From: Pectinatus sp.
Lineage (GTDB): Bacteria > Bacillota > Negativicutes > Selenomonadales > Selenomonadaceae
Length of the DNA: 64,000 nucleotides
Reading direction: 5' to 3'
Assembly (NCBI GenBank): GCA_020025075.1
Contig: JAHHSR010000002.1
Coordinates: 1 to 64,000, forward strand
Part shown: in pieces, positions 60,667 to 64,000 of the stretch
Layout of the letters: the number at the start of each line of letters is the position of its first letter
How positions within the stretch are numbered: position 1 is the stretch's first letter
Made by a program: the position numbers and the translations under genes
The notes under the pieces: generated by a model
Told to the model about the DNA's origin: nothing
The model's input: the letters and a program-made list of their open reading frames with translations, nothing else
The model's database searches: none

Positions 60667-63600
60667 TCATTTTTCCTCTTTGACCTTGAACCATGCAGCG
60701 TACATGGTCGGCAAGACGAGCAAGGTAAGGACAGTGGCTACCAAAAGCCCACTCGATATGGCCACGGCCATCGGCCCCCAAAAGGGGCTGGGCATGAGCG
60801 GCACCATGCCCAAAATAGCCGCCATCGCCGTGAGCATGATGGGACGAAAGCGCATGATGGCAGAATCGACGATGGCATTCCATGCCGTCTCACCCGCGGC
60901 CATATGCTTTTTAATCTGGTCGATGAGGATTATCGAGTTGCGAATAATCATGCCCGTCAGTGCCAAAATGCCCAGGTCGGCAACAAAGCCAATTGGCGTA
61001 CTACTTATAAGCATGCCGAAAGAAACGCCGATAATGCCTAGCGGTGCCGTCAAAAGCGTGAGTACCATCAGCGAAATCTTCTTGAGCTGGAACATCAAAA
61101 GCGTCATTATCACGATAAACATAACAGGAATCGGCTTCATGAGAAATTGCATCGACTGCATGCTATCGTGCAAGGAACCATCGATATCAATCGAATAGCC
61201 ATAAGGAAGCGACTGGCGCAAGGCCAATGTCTTATCATAAATAATCTGCGTCGCATCATTTGCCGTGCCCGAATGAATATCGGCCCGCACCGTAATCGCC
61301 GGCTTGAAATTTCGCCACCAGATGAGGCCATTAGAGCCTTCATAGGTGATTTTTGCCAACTGGTCAAGCGGTACATAGCCCGATTTTCCCAAATAAATCG
61401 GCATATCCTTGAGCTTTTCAATATCAGTGCGGCTGCTGCCATTAAGGCGAAAGGTGATGTCCGTATTATTGTCACCTTTATAATACTGCGCTGCCTTGAT
61501 GCCGTTTATCTGCGCATACAAAGTCTTAGCCAAATCCGAGCGGGAAATGCCCAAAACGGAGAGCTTATCGGGGTCAATCTCGAGCTTAATTGCCGACACG
61601 CGGCTATTCCAGTCAAAATTTATATTGTAAAGATTCTTATCCTGGCGCATGAGCGCGGCTACCTTGCCAGCAATAGCTTGCACTTTGCTAATATCATAGC
61701 CTTCTATCCGCAGCATGACCGGATAATCTGCTGGCGGTCCCGTCTGGATGAGCTTTATATTGCTCTGCACGGCAGGAAAATCCCGCTGCATTTTATTATT
61801 TATTTCTGAAATGAGTCTTTTGCGCGCTTTAACATCTTTGGCGACAATGACAAACTGGGCATAATTGGGCTCGGGCAAAACCGGGTTTAAAGTCAAGACA
61901 AAGCGCGGCGCACCCTCTCCTATATAGTACGAATAATTCTTTATATCCTTTTTTTGCGTGTCGAGATAAGCGGCAAAGCGTTCAGCCTGCTCCTTTGTCG
62001 CCTGCATCGAGCTGCCTTGCGGCAAGCTCATCTCGACTATTATCTCAGGCCGCATGGACGGCGGAAAAAATTCCTTGGGTACAAAGTGCAGCAAAAAAAG
62101 GGAAAGGGCAAATACGCCGCCCGTAACTAAGAGCACAATTTTTTTATGATGCAAACAGGCAATCAAAAGGCGCTTAAACAGGCGATAAAACCGGCTTTGA
62201 TATGGATTTATCTTGCCAGAAGCATCACTTTTTACCTTGACCTTGATGAGCTTATAACCATAAAGCGGTGCCACCATGACGGAAACAATCCACGAAATAA
62301 TAAGCGCGGTGGCGATAACGGGGAATAAGTCACGGCAAAATTCCGCTGCCATTCCCTTGGAAAAAGCAACGGGAATAAAGCCTGAGCAGGTGATAAGCGT
62401 ACCTGTAAGCATCGGTGCTGCCGTCGCTTTATAAGCGTAGCAAGCTGCATCGAAGCGCCCTAAGCCTTCTTCCAGCTTAACGCTCATCATCTCGACGGCG
62501 ATGATTGCATCATCGACCAAAAGCCCTAAAGCGATAATCAAAGCGCCCAAAGACACCTTGTTGAGTGTGATGCCAAATATGTCCATCACATTAAAGACAC
62601 CGGCAATGACCAGCGGTATGCAGCCGGCCACGACCAAGCCCGTCCGCCAGCCGAGACTAAAAAAGCTCACCGCCAAGACGATGACGACTGCTTCTTCCAG
62701 CGTCGAGACAAATTCGCTTATAGAATTGCGCACAACTTGCGGCTGATTAGATACCTGATGAATTTCAATGCCCAGCGGCAAATTATGGCGCAGCACACCA
62801 ATGGTCTTATCAAGGCTCTTTCCCAAAGAAAGGATATTGCCCCCATCAACCATTGAAACGGCAATGCCGATAGCGGGCTGCCCATCAAAATACATCTGCG
62901 GCTGCCGAGGGTCTGCATAGCCTTGCTTAACGGTCGCTATATCGCCCAAGCGAAAAATCTTGCCGCCAACATTGATAGGCGTAGCCCGTATCTGCGCCAA
63001 GTCGTTAAATTTTCCTGTCATGTGAATGTAGACGTCATTGCTCTTGGTCGCAATCATGCCCGCTGGCGCCATTTCATTTTGCGCGCTTATCGCCTTTTGA
63101 ATGGCCTGCGGGCTGATGCCAAGCTCTGAAAGCTTATCCGCTTTCGCCTCGACATATATCTTTTGCGGCTGCACGCCTAAAAGCTCCGCCTTGCCCACTC
63201 CCGGCACCCCTAAAAGGACGCGGCGCACCGCCTCTGCTTTTTGTCGCAGCTCCTCATAGCTGTAATCCTTGCCTGTGATGGCATAGACGCTGCCATAGAC
63301 ATCATCAAATTGGTCATTAAAGACCGGGCCAATAACGCCGTCCGGCAGCTGCGGGCGAGCATCTTCAGCTAAATTTCTGACTTTTAGCCAGGTCAGATGA
63401 ACCTTATCCGCCGGCACTTCCTGTTTCAAGGTGACATAGATGACGGATAGAGAATCACGCGAATAGCTCTTTAGATAATCCAGTCCCGGCGTATCCTGAA
63501 GCTTTTTGGCCAGCTTATCCGTGACATTATCTTGCATCTGCTGTGCCGTTGCTCCCGGCCAGCGCACGGTGACAATCATCTGACGAATTGTAAAAGAGGG

Positions 63601-63714
63601 GTCTTCGCGGCGGCCAAGATTAAAATAGGAAAAAATACCCGCCACGAAAACAACAATGATAAAATACCAGACAATATTCTTATTTTTTAATGATAATTCC
63701 GTAAGATTTCTCAT
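60667..63714 (-). CDS. RND-family efflux pump inner-membrane protein
   Basis: 1015 residues with the RND plan: membrane helix 1 (about 14-31), porter loop, helices 2-7 (about 335-540), second loop, helices 8-12. Helix 4 carries the proton-relay pair in GLLVDDAIIAVE; N-terminal NLGRREDPSFTIRQ and RWPGATAQQMQ are typical of AcrB/HAE-1 and lipid-related RNDs. Exports hydrophobic compounds or drugs in a three-part complex; an outer membrane is implied. Overlaps the adaptor gene by 4 bp. Confidence 0.92.
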   Translation of the reverse strand: MRNLTELSLKNKNIVWYFIIVVFVAGIFSYFNLGRREDPSFTIRQMIVTVRWPGATAQQMQDNVTDKLAKKLQDTPGLDYLKSYSRDSLSVIYVTLKQEVPADKVHLTWLKVRNLAEDARPQLPDGVIGPVFNDQFDDVYGSVYAITGKDYSYEELRQKAEAVRRVLLGVPGVGKAELLGVQPQKIYVEAKADKLSELGISPQAIQKAISAQNEMAPAGMIATKSNDVYIHMTGKFNDLAQIRATPINVGGKIFRLGDIATVKQGYADPRQPQMYFDGQPAIGIAVSMVDGGNILSLGKSLDKTIGVLRHNLPLGIEIHQVSNQPQVVRNSISEFVSTLEEAVVIVLAVSFFSLGWRTGLVVAGCIPLVIAGVFNVMDIFGITLNKVSLGALIIALGLLVDDAIIAVEMMSVKLEEGLGRFDAACYAYKATAAPMLTGTLITCSGFIPVAFSKGMAAEFCRDLFPVIATALIISWIVSVMVAPLYGYKLIKVKVKSDASGKINPYQSRFYRLFKRLLIACLHHKKIVLLVTGGVFALSLFLLHFVPKEFFPPSMRPEIIVEMSLPQGSSMQATKEQAERFAAYLDTQKKDIKNYSYYIGEGAPRFVLTLNPVLPEPNYAQFVIVAKDVKARKRLISEINNKMQRDFPAVQSNIKLIQTGPPADYPVMLRIEGYDISKVQAIAGKVAALMRQDKNLYNINFDWNSRVSAIKLEIDPDKLSVLGISRSDLAKTLYAQINGIKAAQYYKGDNNTDITFRLNGSSRTDIEKLKDMPIYLGKSGYVPLDQLAKITYEGSNGLIWWRNFKPAITVRADIHSGTANDATQIIYDKTLALRQSLPYGYSIDIDGSLHDSMQSMQFLMKPIPVMFIVIMTLLMFQLKKISLMVLTLLTAPLGIIGVSFGMLISSTPIGFVADLGILALTGMIIRNSIILIDQIKKHMAAGETAWNAIVDSAIMRFRPIMLTAMAAILGMVPLMPSPFWGPMAVAISSGLLVATVLTLLVLPTMYAAWFKVKEEK

Positions 63715-64000
63715 AGTGCACCACCATCGGCCGGTGCCACCTTCTCACCCTCACTGAGCTTATCCACTCCTGCCGTTATTACGATGGTGCCTTCGGGCAA
63801 TCCCTCAACCACGGCATCATTTTGAGAAAATGATTTGACAGACACATCTTTTAAATGCGCCTTGCCATCTTCTATGACCCAAATCTGCGGCTTGTCGCCC
63901 GTCTGATAAAAAGCGCTAAGTGGCAGCAAAGCCTCATCTGGCGCACCTTTTCCAGCGGCAAAAAAGACATTGGCCGTCATGCCAAGATGCACTTTATCTG
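63711..64000 (-). CDS. RND periplasmic adaptor (membrane fusion protein), 5' part outside window
   Basis: The frame remains open to the right edge, so only the C-terminal about 95 residues are seen. They include the beta-barrel/membrane-proximal part: HLGMTANVFF, LLPLSAFYQTGDKPQIWVI, LPEGTIVITAGVDKLSEGEKV. These match HlyD/AcrA-type adaptors that link the RND pump to an outer membrane channel. Gene order adaptor-pump is standard. Confidence 0.88.
   Translation of the reverse strand, partial: DKVHLGMTANVFFAAGKGAPDEALLPLSAFYQTGDKPQIWVIEDGKAHLKDVSVKSFSQNDAVVEGLPEGTIVITAGVDKLSEGEKVAPADGGAL

Noticed and set aside
1..64000. Prophage, CRISPR array or defence island
   Set aside because: No integrase, phage structural genes, repeat-spacer arrays, nuclease-helicase pairs or toxin-antitoxin modules were seen; mobile DNA is limited to IS200/IS605-type remnants.

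Overview
The window looks like a chromosomal segment of an anaerobic, motile member of the Negativicutes (Selenomonas/Mitsuokella-like Firmicutes with an outer membrane). The evidence is combined: futalosine-pathway menaquinone genes, a sirC-hemA-hemC-cobA/hemD-hemB-hemL operon, a cytochrome bd operon, a DcuB-type C4-dicarboxylate carrier, HPr with a regulatory-serine site, CheX/MCP/PilZ motility proteins and an RND efflux pump. Genus is not claimed. Most genes have moderate GC with many C/G-ending codons. Two blocks are clearly AT-rich and look imported: about 1-2280 and about 45560-50570.

Layout. 1-2280: truncated Fe-alcohol dehydrogenase, then a graveyard of IS200/IS605 (TnpB) remnants around a decapitated HxlR regulator. 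2273-4890 (minus): lipid kinase and MurJ/SpoVB-like flippase. 5091-15151 (plus): a HIT-like protein, then comEA-comEC-holA-mqnE-mqnE2-mqnC-phosphorylase-M23 peptidase. 15212-16675: APC permease. 16710-23425 (minus): tetrapyrrole operon. 23742-26193: DcuB, tRNA-Pro (minus strand), PdxK. 26250-31048: MCP, GltS, CheY-CheX and CheX. 31121-38630 (minus): cydA-cydB-cydD-cydC, ECF S-component, nagA. 38775-41307 (minus): ptsH, ptsI and an unknown protein. 41746-45521: tandem MFS carriers and an unknown protein. 45562-49865: AT-rich ascorbate-type PTS with its own activator, bordered by an IS200 copy. 50622-56227: thioredoxin pair, a small His/Tyr-rich exported peptide, a two-component system, a thioesterase and a DD-carboxypeptidase. 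56286-59322 (minus): PilZ protein, feoA and a decayed feoB. 59764-64000 (minus): reverse rubrerythrin, RND pump and truncated adaptor.

How it fits together. Heme and menaquinone synthesis supply cytochrome bd and, with DcuB importing fumarate/exporting succinate, a fumarate-based respiration; rubrerythrin and thioredoxin fit microaerobic stress defence. General PTS proteins serve the imported EIIABC.

Most unusual points: two adjacent mqnE paralogues plus an MTAP-like phosphorylase translationally tied to mqnC; a feoB gene carrying at least four independent lesions beside intact feoA; an IS200 transposase whose HUH motif reads Tyr-Ile-His and whose leader can form mutually exclusive hairpins; a structured repeat placed exactly at the stop codons of two minus-strand genes; an RYH-repeat secreted peptide divergent from a sensor kinase with a Cys-rich external domain. 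I found no CRISPR array, rRNA, prophage or clear antiphage system.
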